The translations under genes were made by a program, and so were the position numbers. From Rhodococcoides fascians A44A (GTDB lineage Bacteria > Actinomycetota > Actinomycetes > Mycobacteriales > Mycobacteriaceae): a stretch of 64,000 nt of DNA. This document shows, one piece after another, positions 9,801 through 17,182 of this stretch (positions are counted from its first letter, which is position 1; every line of letters begins with the position of its first letter). The DNA lies in NCBI RefSeq assembly GCF_000760735.1, contig NZ_JMEX01000008.1, positions 1,641,502-1,705,501 of the forward strand. Direction: 5' to 3'. The notes under the pieces are model-generated. The model had not been told where the DNA came from. It worked only from the letters and a program-made list of their open reading frames with translations, and did not search any database.

Positions 9801-10219
9801 AGCACCGAGTGAAGCTCGAAAAGGGTGTGGAGCTGCTGATCGGGCTCGAGGCCATTTCGGAGCCCGACGACGCCGGAATGCGGACGGTTATGTGCATCCT
9901 CAACGGGCAGTTGCGCCCGGTGTCGGTGCGCGACCGGTCGATTGCCGCGGATGCCCCGGCTTCGGAGAAAGCGGATCGAAACGATCCGTCTCACGTAGCG
10001 GTACCGTTCGCTGGAGTCGTGACGATGGTTGCGGCTGAGGGGGATTCTGTCTCAGTTGGGGACACTTTGGCCACCATCGAGGCCATGAAGATGGAAGCCA
10101 CAATCACCGCACCACGCGGCGGCCGTATCACCCGCCTTGCGATCACCGGTGTCGCGCAGGTCGAAGGTGGAGACCTCATCGCCGTCATCAGTGTCGGGGA
10201 TCCGACCGATCCGTCGTAA
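6812..10219 (+). CDS. pyc: Pyruvate carboxylase
   Basis: Single-chain pyruvate carboxylase of 1135 residues, the normal length. Order: biotin carboxylase (starting KVLVANRGEIAIRAFR, with ATP-grasp GGGGRGMRRV), carboxyltransferase (starting TDTTFRDAHQSLLATR), and C-terminal biotin carrier with EAMKMEA, biotinyl Lys about 1093. It carboxylates pyruvate to oxaloacetate with ATP and bicarbonate in the cytoplasm, an anaplerotic step. A GAGGGG lies about 12 bases before the ATG, a rather long spacing. The gene is usually solitary; here it closes a same-strand run of catabolic genes and is followed by a strong hairpin. Confidence 0.97.
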   Translation: MFSKVLVANRGEIAIRAFRAAYELGAGTVAVFPFEDRNSLHRTKADEAYEIGEPGHPVRNYLSVEKVVDAAVRAGADAIYPGYGFLSENPDLASACVAAGITFVGPSSTVLELTGNKARAIAAAKAAGLPVLSSSEPSSDVDELLAAAEAMTFPVFVKAVAGGGGRGMRRVAKIENLREAIEAAAREAESAFGDSTVFLEQAVIEPRHIEVQILADTYGNVIHLFERDCSVQRRHQKVVEIAPAPNIAEALRSRLCADAVAFAREIGYACAGTVEFLVDRDGNHVFIEMNPRIQVEHTVTEEITDVDLVQSQLRIAAGESLEDLGLLQGDIKIRGSALQCRITTEDPANGFRPDTGRITAYRTPGGAGIRLDGGTTTGAEVSAYFDSMLVKLTCRGRNFETAVARAQRGVAEFRIRGVATNIPFLQSVLADPDFRAGRITTSFIEQRPGLLTSFASGDRGTKILNYLADITVNMPHGIRPTVVYARDKLPDLNLSVAPPDGSRQRLRALGPDGFARALRQQKALAVTDTTFRDAHQSLLATRVRTTGLMAVAPFVARSTPQLLSIEAWGGATYDVALRFLHEDPWDRLASLREAVPNICLQMLLRGRNTVGYTPYPQKVTSAFVAEAAQTGVDIFRIFDALNNVDQMRPAIDAVHETGSAVAEVALSYTGDLSNPGEDLYTLDYYLKLAEQIVDAGAHVLAIKDMAGLLRAPAATTLVTALRANFDLPVHVHTHDTPGGQLATYLAAWTAGADAVDGASSPMAGTTSQPALSAIVAAAANTERDTGLSLQSVCDLEPYWEALRKVYTPFESGLPSPTGRVYRHEIPGGQLSNLRQQAIALGLGDRFELVERAYADADSLLGRLIKVTPSSKVVGDLALHLVGAEVSVDDFAADPGKYDIPDSVIGFLRGDLGTPAGGWPEPFRERALAGRTGVRRDAPLTPDDETALDTAGPVRREALNRLLFPGPAKELAEHREKYGDTSSLSANQFFYGLRQGDEHRVKLEKGVELLIGLEAISEPDDAGMRTVMCILNGQLRPVSVRDRSIAADAPASEKADRNDPSHVAVPFAGVVTMVAAEGDSVSVGDTLATIEAMKMEATITAPRGGRITRLAITGVAQVEGGDLIAVISVGDPTDPS

Positions 10220-10253
10220 GTGGGACAGTCCGAGACCGAGACCGAGAACAAGT

Positions 10254-10281
10254 TCGGCCGATAGCAAGCACTATCGGCCGA
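10254..10281. terminator. Hairpin between convergent pyc and aldehyde oxidoreductase genes
   Basis: An 11-base perfect inverted repeat (TCGGCCGATAG and its complement) with a six-base loop lies between two convergent stop codons. There is no clear T-tract on either side, as is common in high-GC actinobacteria. A bidirectional terminator is the likeliest reading. Confidence 0.7.
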
Positions 10282-10299
10282 GCCTGCTTCTGCCGTGGG

Positions 10300-12465
10300 T
10301 CAAAGCAGGCTCTCGACGCTGATGGGCAGATCGGTCACCCTGCGCCCTGTGGCGTTGTACACCGCGTTGGCAATCGCTGCAGGAACTCCCACCATCACCA
10401 CTTCACCCAGACCTTTGACGCCGATCGGATCTGCAATATCGTCGCGGGCGTCCAGATAGACAGCGTCCAGAACGGGAACGTCCGCATTCACCGGTACGAG
10501 GTAGTCGGAAAGATTCGCATTGACCAGACGTCCGTCGCGGTAGTCGACTTCTGCGGACTCCAGCAGCGCCATGCCAATGCCTTGTGTCATACCGCCGAGG
10601 GCTTGGCTGTGCGCCATCCTGGGGTTGATGATTCGGCCAGCGTCGTACACGGCGTAGATTCGCCGCACCCTCACGGTTCCGAGTAGCTCATCCACAGCAA
10701 CCTCGGCAAACACGGCTCCGTATGCGTGCATGGAGAACTGGGCACTCACATCTTCCGGAGTGTAGGTCTCGGAGGCTTCGATGCTCGGCTCGCCTCGGCG
10801 GCGCAACATGTCCCGATAGGTCTCAGCTCTGCCCGAGTCGCCGCGTACCTGCATCTGCCCGTCGACGACGTCGATCTCATCCGGCCGAGCCCCATTCAAA
10901 GGGGATGCGGGATCGAGTACGGCGGTTCGGATGATGCGATCTCGCAAAATGTTCGCGGTGATCTCGATGCTCGAACCGACGCTCGCCATTCCCTGTGACC
11001 CGTATTGCGTTGCGGCCTGCGGATAGTCGCTGTCGCCGAGGGAGAAGGTGACCCTGTCGAGTGGCAAACCTAGCGCGTCGGCAGCCAGCTGAGTCATCGC
11101 AGTGTATGTACCTGGCCCGATATCACTTGCGGCGGCGAAGATCTCGGCCCTACCGTCGGAGTTGACCCGAGCCATCGCCGAGGACGGTGAGCGAAGCGTG
11201 TGGTACAGCGCCGAAGCGGTACCCATACCGATGAGCTGGTCGCCGTCACGTACGGCGCCGGGGGTCGCGTTGCGTCGAGACCACCCGAACGCATCGGCAC
11301 CTCTGCGGAAGCACTCGGTGAGTCTGCGCGTGGAGAACGGGGTGCCGTTGGTCTGGTCTTCCGTAGGCTCGTTCCTCAACCGAACTTCGATCGGATCGAG
11401 CCGGAGTTGCTCGGCGACTTCGTCGATGGCGCATTCGAGCGCGAACGCGCCCGTGACAGCTCCTGGTCCTCGCATGTAGGTCGCTTCACTGGTGTCGAGG
11501 GGAACTACGCTTGCAGCCGACCGGAATGCCGGAGACGTGTACATCAGCCTCGTCCCCTCCGTGGGGGAGTCCTCGTACCCTCCGTAACGCGACACCTCGA
11601 CTTCGCTCTCGTGCACGGTGGCAAGAAATCTTCCGTCACGATCGGTGCCGAGAGCCAGTCGCTGACGACTCGTGGGGCGGTAGCCGATCGCGGCGTACAT
11701 CTGGGGTCGCGTCAGTGACAGCTTCACTGGACGACGAAGCTGACGGGCTACCTCTGCGGCCAGGAATTGATGCGGCCAGGTCTCGCCGGCGCTACCGAAT
11801 GCGCCACCCACGAAGGGGGAGACGACGCGAATGTTCTCGGCCGGAATTCCCAGTGCGCCACTGTATGCGGCCCTGCTGTAGTGGATTCCCTGTACCTTGT
11901 CCCACACTGTCAGCTGGTCGCCGTCCCACGACGCAATTGTCGCGGGGATCTCCATCGGGTTGTGATAGTTGCGCGCAATGGAATATTCGCGGTCGACGAC
12001 GACAGGCGCGGTGCGAAGTGCTGTGTCCGCGTCTCCGCGGGAGTACGCGGGCTCCATTCTGCTGGGTTCGCGGTTCTCTCCGGACGCGTCGTCGAGGTTG
12101 GTGCTCTGGGCTTCTTCGTTGTACCGAACGGACACCAGTGCCGCACCGTGCGTCGCTGCCTCGAGGGTATTGCCGACGACCACCGCCAACGGTTGGCCGA
12201 AGAAGTTGACCCGAGAGATGTCGTAGGGGAGTTCGATACCCGGGAAGTCGGTGATCACCCTGACGACGTCAGGATGATCGCTGGCCGCATCGGTGTCCAT
12301 CGACGCCACGGTTGCCCGGGAAACAGTACTGCACACCAGGACTGCGTGCAGGTGGTCCGGTACCGGGTTGTCTGCAGCATAGAGCGCAGCTCCGGTGACC
12401 TTGAGACGGCCGTCGACGCGGGTGAGGGGTTGACCGGATAGTCTCGCACTCAGTGGAGTCGTCAC
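10300..12465 (-). CDS. Molybdopterin-binding subunit of aldehyde oxidoreductase (PaoC/YagR-like)
   Basis: Xanthine oxidase family large subunit, about 721 residues. It begins with the small a/b-hammerhead domain (LTRVDGRLKVTGAALYAADN), then molybdenum-cofactor domains with VGGAFGSAG and MRGPGAVTGAFALE, and the C-terminal KGLGE supplying the candidate catalytic Glu at about residue 688. It closely resembles PaoC of the periplasmic PaoABC aldehyde oxidoreductase, which oxidises aldehydes (often aromatic) to acids. GTG 12465 is chosen because it overlaps the upstream gene's stop as GTGA. The protein has no signal peptide of its own and would be co-exported with the small subunit. Confidence 0.9.
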   Translation of the reverse strand: MTTPLSARLSGQPLTRVDGRLKVTGAALYAADNPVPDHLHAVLVCSTVSRATVASMDTDAASDHPDVVRVITDFPGIELPYDISRVNFFGQPLAVVVGNTLEAATHGAALVSVRYNEEAQSTNLDDASGENREPSRMEPAYSRGDADTALRTAPVVVDREYSIARNYHNPMEIPATIASWDGDQLTVWDKVQGIHYSRAAYSGALGIPAENIRVVSPFVGGAFGSAGETWPHQFLAAEVARQLRRPVKLSLTRPQMYAAIGYRPTSRQRLALGTDRDGRFLATVHESEVEVSRYGGYEDSPTEGTRLMYTSPAFRSAASVVPLDTSEATYMRGPGAVTGAFALECAIDEVAEQLRLDPIEVRLRNEPTEDQTNGTPFSTRRLTECFRRGADAFGWSRRNATPGAVRDGDQLIGMGTASALYHTLRSPSSAMARVNSDGRAEIFAAASDIGPGTYTAMTQLAADALGLPLDRVTFSLGDSDYPQAATQYGSQGMASVGSSIEITANILRDRIIRTAVLDPASPLNGARPDEIDVVDGQMQVRGDSGRAETYRDMLRRRGEPSIEASETYTPEDVSAQFSMHAYGAVFAEVAVDELLGTVRVRRIYAVYDAGRIINPRMAHSQALGGMTQGIGMALLESAEVDYRDGRLVNANLSDYLVPVNADVPVLDAVYLDARDDIADPIGVKGLGEVVMVGVPAAIANAVYNATGRRVTDLPISVESLL

Positions 12466-13439
12466 GACAGGGCCGCCACTCTCGAGAGCTGACGTCGGAC
12501 GGTGCGTTGGAGCAGTATCACCTTGAATCCGTTCTCGGAGAGGGGTTGCGCGCCCGCTGTCGCAGCGTCCGCCGCGGTGTTCCACAACTCGGGGCTCGGC
12601 CTCTGTCCGACGAGTCGTTCCTCGACGCCGGTCAGGCGCCATGGCACCGTACCTACTCCGCCGGCAGCGACTCTGGCCGAACGAACGGTACCGTCGCTGA
12701 TGTCGAGCGCGACAGCAGCCGAACACAGAGCGAACTCGTACGACGAGCGGTCACGCACCTTCAGGTACCCGGATCGCCTGGTGTCAGGGCGGACCGGGAT
12801 CTCTACGGCGGTGATGAGTGCTCCGGGGGCGAGGTTGTTCTCGCGGTCGGGTGTGTCTGCGGGCAACCTGAAAAAGTCGGCGATCGGGATCGTCCGCTCT
12901 CCGTCTCGATCTCGGGTGACGATCGTGGCGTCGAGCGCGGTCAGCGCGACAGCAAGATCGGACGGGTGGGTTGCCACGCACTCCGTGCTTGTTCCGAAGA
13001 TCGCCAATGTGCGATTGCGGCCATCGATTGCGGCGCAGCCGGATCCGGGCTGGCGACGGTTGCATCTTGCATTGACGTCGCGGAAGTACAGGCAACGTGG
13101 CCTCTGGAGTAGATTCCCGCCGATGGAAGCCATGTTGCGCAGCTGCGCCGAGGCACTGAGATCCAACGCCTGGGTGAGCATCGGAAACTGTTTCTGCACT
13201 TGTTCGTCGGCCGAAACGTCCGACATTCGAGCGAGGGCACCGATGCGCAGGCGGTTCGAGTCGAGTTCGATGTCGCGGTAGGGCAGCGCGTTGATATCGA
13301 CGACTCGGGTGGGACGTTCGACGGTCTGACGCATCAGGTCGACTAGGGTGGTCCCTCCGGCGAGATAACGGGCACCGCCGTCGGCTGCGTCCAGTGCTGC
13401 TGCCTCATCGGCAGCCGTGTCGTACTGAAAAGGAAACAT
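12462..13439 (-). CDS. FAD-binding subunit of aldehyde oxidoreductase (PaoB/YagS-like)
   Basis: A 325-residue CoxM/PaoB-type flavoprotein. Residues 24-30 (RYLAGGT) and the later SIGGNLLQRPRC belong to the FAD-binding fold. Cysteines at about 116, 126, 135 and 154 lie in the insertion that in PaoB binds an extra [4Fe-4S] cluster (CLYFRDVNARC, GSGC, TSTEC); most xanthine dehydrogenase FAD subunits lack it. AGGGAGG lies before the ATG inside the end of the upstream gene, and the stop overlaps the next start, so all three subunits are tightly coupled. Confidence 0.9.
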   Translation of the reverse strand: MFPFQYDTAADEAAALDAADGGARYLAGGTTLVDLMRQTVERPTRVVDINALPYRDIELDSNRLRIGALARMSDVSADEQVQKQFPMLTQALDLSASAQLRNMASIGGNLLQRPRCLYFRDVNARCNRRQPGSGCAAIDGRNRTLAIFGTSTECVATHPSDLAVALTALDATIVTRDRDGERTIPIADFFRLPADTPDRENNLAPGALITAVEIPVRPDTRRSGYLKVRDRSSYEFALCSAAVALDISDGTVRSARVAAGGVGTVPWRLTGVEERLVGQRPSPELWNTAADAATAGAQPLSENGFKVILLQRTVRRQLSRVAALS

Positions 13440-13442
13440 GAT

Positions 13443-14078
13443 TCACGCACCTCCCTGTTCCGCCACGCGGGAGATGGCGGTGACGATGTTGGTGTAGGCA
13501 CCGCATCGACAGATGTTGCCGCTCATCGATTCTCGAATCTCTTCGGGAGAGCCGGCGTGACCTTCGCGGATACAGCCGATTCCCGAGAGGATCTGGCCGG
13601 AGGTGCAAAAGCCGCACTGGAAGCCGTCTTCGTCGATGAATGCTTGCTGTAGCGGATGCAATTGGCCATTTGTTTCGAGGCCTTCGATGGTTGTGATGTC
13701 TGATCCGTTCGCTTGGACGGCAAGCGTCAGGCAGGACAACACCCGCTGACCGTCCGACAGGACGGTGCAGGCACCGCACGCGCCCTGGTCGCAGCCCTTC
13801 TTCGTTCCGGTCAACTCCGTGTGCTCCCGCAACATGTCGAGCAGGGAAGTGCGATTGTCAACGGCAAGTTCACGTTCGGCTCCGTTCACCGTCAATCGCA
13901 CCGGCGACGTTTCGGACGGGGTGACCGGTGTGGTTGATTCGTTGGAGCAACCGTTCAGCAAAGAAACGGCCGCTATTGCGCCACCTGCAGCGATAGAGGT
14001 ACCGACAAACGTTCGGCGCGTCATGCTGTGTGGAACGCGAGCTTCTTGGGGCGAATCGGTGTCGTGCTGTGGGGCCAT
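13443..14078 (-). CDS. Tat-exported (2Fe-2S) subunit of aldehyde oxidoreductase (PaoA/YagT-like)
   Basis: A 211-residue electron-transfer subunit with two [2Fe-2S] clusters: plant-type CDQGACGAC near residues 96-104, and the second domain with CGFCTSGQ and CRCG. The N-terminus has a twin-arginine signal (SMTRRTFVG, Arg 21-22), a hydrophobic stretch, then LLNGC around residues 40-44, which fits a lipobox. The whole complex could therefore be exported folded and tethered to the outer membrane face by a lipid (inference). ATG 14078 is chosen because GGAGAG precedes it; an upstream in-frame start at 14129 lacks one. Confidence 0.9.
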   Translation of the reverse strand: MAPQHDTDSPQEARVPHSMTRRTFVGTSIAAGGAIAAVSLLNGCSNESTTPVTPSETSPVRLTVNGAERELAVDNRTSLLDMLREHTELTGTKKGCDQGACGACTVLSDGQRVLSCLTLAVQANGSDITTIEGLETNGQLHPLQQAFIDEDGFQCGFCTSGQILSGIGCIREGHAGSPEEIRESMSGNICRCGAYTNIVTAISRVAEQGGA

Positions 14079-14369
14079 TGCACTCTCCTGGTCACTGTAC
14101 GAACGTGAGGACGCGACTGTTGGCCCCATGGTTGCAGCGGATCGGTGAATCGGACAGGCACTGGTTAGGCACGTACTGGCAGGGAACCCCTCTGGCCGCA
14201 GGTTCGGTGGCAGGGGCCGTTACTGCGGCGTACCGTCGAGCGGAAGCCAGGTCGTCGCTATATCGTTCGCGTCTCGACACCGCGGCATCGGCGGATTTGA
14301 TGTATGTAATCGCACGCGTTCTCGAATGCCGAGATCTCAATCGCGTCGCGATTCGGGAAAGGCTCTTGA
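14079..14369. promoter_or_regulatory. Divergent promoter region between aldehyde oxidoreductase and XdhC genes
   Basis: 291 bases separate two divergent starts. The segment must hold promoters for both directions, but I cannot point to convincing -10/-35 boxes or to a palindromic operator. No small gene with a ribosome site is apparent. Confidence 0.5.
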
Positions 14370-15491
14370 ATGTTCGAATTGCTCGATGACATCAGTATTC
14401 TCCTGGAGTCCTCTCCCGTCGCGTTGGCACGTGTCGTGGCAACTTCCGGAGCTGGCCCGCGTGCCGTCGGAGCCAGCATGGTCGTGACCGCTGACGGGGA
14501 GCCGTTGGGTTCGTTGTCGGCAGGTTGCGTCGAATCAGTTGTGATTCATACAGCGCTCGAGGTCATCACAACCGGGACGTCCGCGTGCGAGCTGTTCGGC
14601 TACTCCGACCCCGACGCACTCGAGGTCGGACTCCCGTGTGGGGGCGAGATCGAAGTGTTCATCGAGCGAATTGACCCCTCGGACAAACAGATGATCGATC
14701 GGTTGATCGCGGCCCGTGACCAGGATCGCCGGTTCGCCCTGGTGACGGTGCTCGACGACGAGCCGCGGCGTTTCGTGACGGGTGACCCGGAGGTGCCAGG
14801 AGGCAACCGGTCGACGTGCGCGTTTCACAACGGTGAGCTCAGCCTGCACGAGTCGGGATCGACCGGAATTGTCGAAGTATCGGGCGACGGTGCCCGCGCG
14901 TTCGTCCATACTTTCCTCCCTCCGCCGCGGATGGTCTTGGCCGGCGCGAACGATTTCGTCCGAGCATTGGGTGCATCTGCCACGCTGCTCGGGTACCGGG
15001 TGACCGTCGTCGACGCGAGGCCCGTCTTCGCGACGACCGAACGTTTCCCGAACGTGCACGAGGTAGTGAACGACTGGCCGCACCGATATCTGAAAGCCGA
15101 ACACACTGCCGGCAGACTCGACGGTCGCACGGTGGTCTGTGTGATGACACACGACAGCAAGTTCGATGTCCCGATGTTGGTGGCCGCACTGGAGCTGGAC
15201 GAGCTCGCCTTCGTGGGCGCGCTCGGTTCGCGGCGCACGCACTCCGAGCGGCTCGAAAGACTACGTGCTACGGGACTTTCCGAGCATGTGATCGCGCGTG
15301 TGAACTCACCCCTCGGACTCGATCTCGATGCGCGGTCCCCCGAGGAGACAGCCATCTCGATTCTGGCGCAGCTGATAGCTGACCGAAGCGGCGCATCGGG
15401 ACAGCGGCTGCGCCAGTTGGACGGTCCCATACATCGACAGCACGGGGTTATCGGTGTCGACCGACGCCCGTCGACGAATGCGGTTGTCTAG
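14370..15491 (+). CDS. xdhC: XdhC/CoxI family molybdenum cofactor maturation protein (PaoD-like)
   Basis: A 373-residue protein with the N-terminal XdhC/CoxI domain (VATSGAGPRAVGASMVV, LSAGCVES) and a C-terminal Rossmann-type XdhC domain (from VLAGANDFVRALG, with VGALGSRRTHSERLERL). Members bind and sulfurate molybdenum cofactor and insert it into xanthine-oxidase-family enzymes. It is divergent from the three-subunit aldehyde oxidoreductase, matching the role of PaoD for PaoABC, though in E. coli that gene is in the same operon. GGAAAGG precedes the ATG by about eight bases. Confidence 0.9.
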   Translation: MFELLDDISILLESSPVALARVVATSGAGPRAVGASMVVTADGEPLGSLSAGCVESVVIHTALEVITTGTSACELFGYSDPDALEVGLPCGGEIEVFIERIDPSDKQMIDRLIAARDQDRRFALVTVLDDEPRRFVTGDPEVPGGNRSTCAFHNGELSLHESGSTGIVEVSGDGARAFVHTFLPPPRMVLAGANDFVRALGASATLLGYRVTVVDARPVFATTERFPNVHEVVNDWPHRYLKAEHTAGRLDGRTVVCVMTHDSKFDVPMLVAALELDELAFVGALGSRRTHSERLERLRATGLSEHVIARVNSPLGLDLDARSPEETAISILAQLIADRSGASGQRLRQLDGPIHRQHGVIGVDRRPSTNAVV

Positions 15492-15546
15492 CAGTAGAAT
15501 TGCGTATTCGTCGGTAGGTGCCCGACCGCTGGTCGTCAGGACTCGT

Positions 15547-15828
15547 TCATTGCGGCGCGGACGATGCTCCACCCGGTGCCGCGTCATGAAAGCTGGAGTC
15601 GGTCGAAGAGTCCTCGGGATCATCGAGATACGACATGACGAATGCAAGCAACCCGGCTACTCCCGCGCTACCGAATACGTAAGGGCTCATCGAGGCAAAA
15701 GTCTGAGTAACGAATTCCCCTCTGCCGAGGATCAGTCCGACCGCCTGACAGAGGACGATCACCAGCCCCCCGACCAGAAAAACCACTGTGCTGAGGCGGA
15801 AGAGGGTCGAGACGACTGTGCGGAACAT
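15547..15828 (-). CDS. Small two-helix membrane protein, possible TRAP small subunit
   Basis: 93 residues with two hydrophobic segments (about 14-35 and 46-66) and an acidic, Ser-rich tail. It starts 16 bases after the stop of the TRAP-type large permease on the same strand. I do not recognise a family. By position it could replace the DctQ small permease, which normally has four helices, but this is inference from context. Confidence 0.65.
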   Translation of the reverse strand: MFRTVVSTLFRLSTVVFLVGGLVIVLCQAVGLILGRGEFVTQTFASMSPYVFGSAGVAGLLAFVMSYLDDPEDSSTDSSFHDAAPGGASSAPQ

Positions 15829-15844
15829 GTGGTGTCCTATCCAT

Positions 15845-17182
15845 TCAGACGGGGAGAAGGCCGAGCGCGATCAGCACACCGATAGCGAGAATTGGAATGC
15901 AGTAGTACTTGAGCAGCGGCACAAATATTTTCGACGGATCGATTCTTGCGATTCCTGCCGCGATGTAGATCGGCGCGCCGGACGGTGGTGAAGCTCCCTC
16001 GGTGGACGCAAAGACCAGCACCGCGGCAGCTGCGATCGGTACAGGAACGCCCGCCCCGGCCAATGCTGCGACCGCCACCGGTCCGACGGTTGCTACGGTG
16101 GCCGACGCCGTCAAGGGGATTGCGATGACCACTATGATGATTCCGACCAGAATTGCCATCAGCCATTTCGGTGCGGCCAATGACTCGAGCATCGAGGTCA
16201 ACTGCTCGGGAAGGCGCAATTGGCCAAGGACGGCGGACGCGGAGAACGCCGCGACGAGCGTCGTGCCGATGATTCCGAACTGGGGCGCGGATTCGCCGAG
16301 TATCTTCCACCAGCCTCTGCCGTCTCTGGGCAGGTGTCTACGTCCGAGAAAGAGGACGAGCAGAATCATCAGAACGGGGATCCAGGTGATGATGCTAATT
16401 GCTCTCGACATCACCAAGTCCGTGTATTGCCCCAGTGCGTTCGCGATCGGCCCCTGGGTGAGGAACAGGGGGACGAGCAGCGGAATCAGTAGAAGGCCCG
16501 AGGTCCACCCAGCGCGAAGACTGCGTCGGGCAGGAATTCGGTCCTCGACAGCGATCGGCTGCAGGCCGTTCCTGCGAATCAGATAGAAATTGAGTACAAG
16601 TCGGTAGACGAGACACCACACACCGGCGATGCCGAGAGGGACGATGATGTCGTCCGCGTCCATCATGCCACTGACTGTGGCAGATCCGACCAAGATGAAC
16701 ATGGTCGCACTGAATGGAAACGTCAAACCCATGCCTGCTGAACCGGCTACGACGGTGGCAGACAATTCTCCGCTGACGCCGGAACGCTTCATCCATGGAA
16801 CAGTCACCGATCCCACGACCGCGGCCATTGATGCGCCGACATGGGCGACCGCACCGAAAATCGCCCCAGCCAGCGTCGTGGTGTAAATCGGCCCTCCCTT
16901 CATTCGCCCGAGGAATGAGTTCAGAATATCGATGAGCCGATCGAGCACCGGTGTTTTCGCCAGAATGAAACTCATGAAAATGAACGCCAGCGCAGCAAAA
17001 GTAATTTCGGCCTGAATCGCGTCGACGAAGCCGCTCGCCATGTACCGTGGCGCATCTCGGCCGGCGAACGCGCCGACTACGATGAAGCCGACGAGCATCG
17101 CCTCGCCGATGTTTCGTTTGAGTACTGCATTCCACGCTACGATGGCGCCGATGAATGCCACGAGCGCCCAGATAGCGATCAC
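15845..17182 (-). CDS. TRAP transporter large permease subunit (DctM-like)
   Basis: A 445-residue polytopic protein with many hydrophobic helices and the DctM-type C-terminal part (STEGASPPSGAPIYIAAGIA, then a final helix). TRAP large permeases use an ion gradient to import carboxylates delivered by a periplasmic DctP protein. GTG 17182 is chosen because it overlaps the upstream PrpD stop as GTGA. Reading further upstream would give a non-hydrophobic tail inside the PrpD gene. No DctP gene is present in the window. Confidence 0.85.
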   Translation of the reverse strand: MIAIWALVAFIGAIVAWNAVLKRNIGEAMLVGFIVVGAFAGRDAPRYMASGFVDAIQAEITFAALAFIFMSFILAKTPVLDRLIDILNSFLGRMKGGPIYTTTLAGAIFGAVAHVGASMAAVVGSVTVPWMKRSGVSGELSATVVAGSAGMGLTFPFSATMFILVGSATVSGMMDADDIIVPLGIAGVWCLVYRLVLNFYLIRRNGLQPIAVEDRIPARRSLRAGWTSGLLLIPLLVPLFLTQGPIANALGQYTDLVMSRAISIITWIPVLMILLVLFLGRRHLPRDGRGWWKILGESAPQFGIIGTTLVAAFSASAVLGQLRLPEQLTSMLESLAAPKWLMAILVGIIIVVIAIPLTASATVATVGPVAVAALAGAGVPVPIAAAAVLVFASTEGASPPSGAPIYIAAGIARIDPSKIFVPLLKYYCIPILAIGVLIALGLLPV

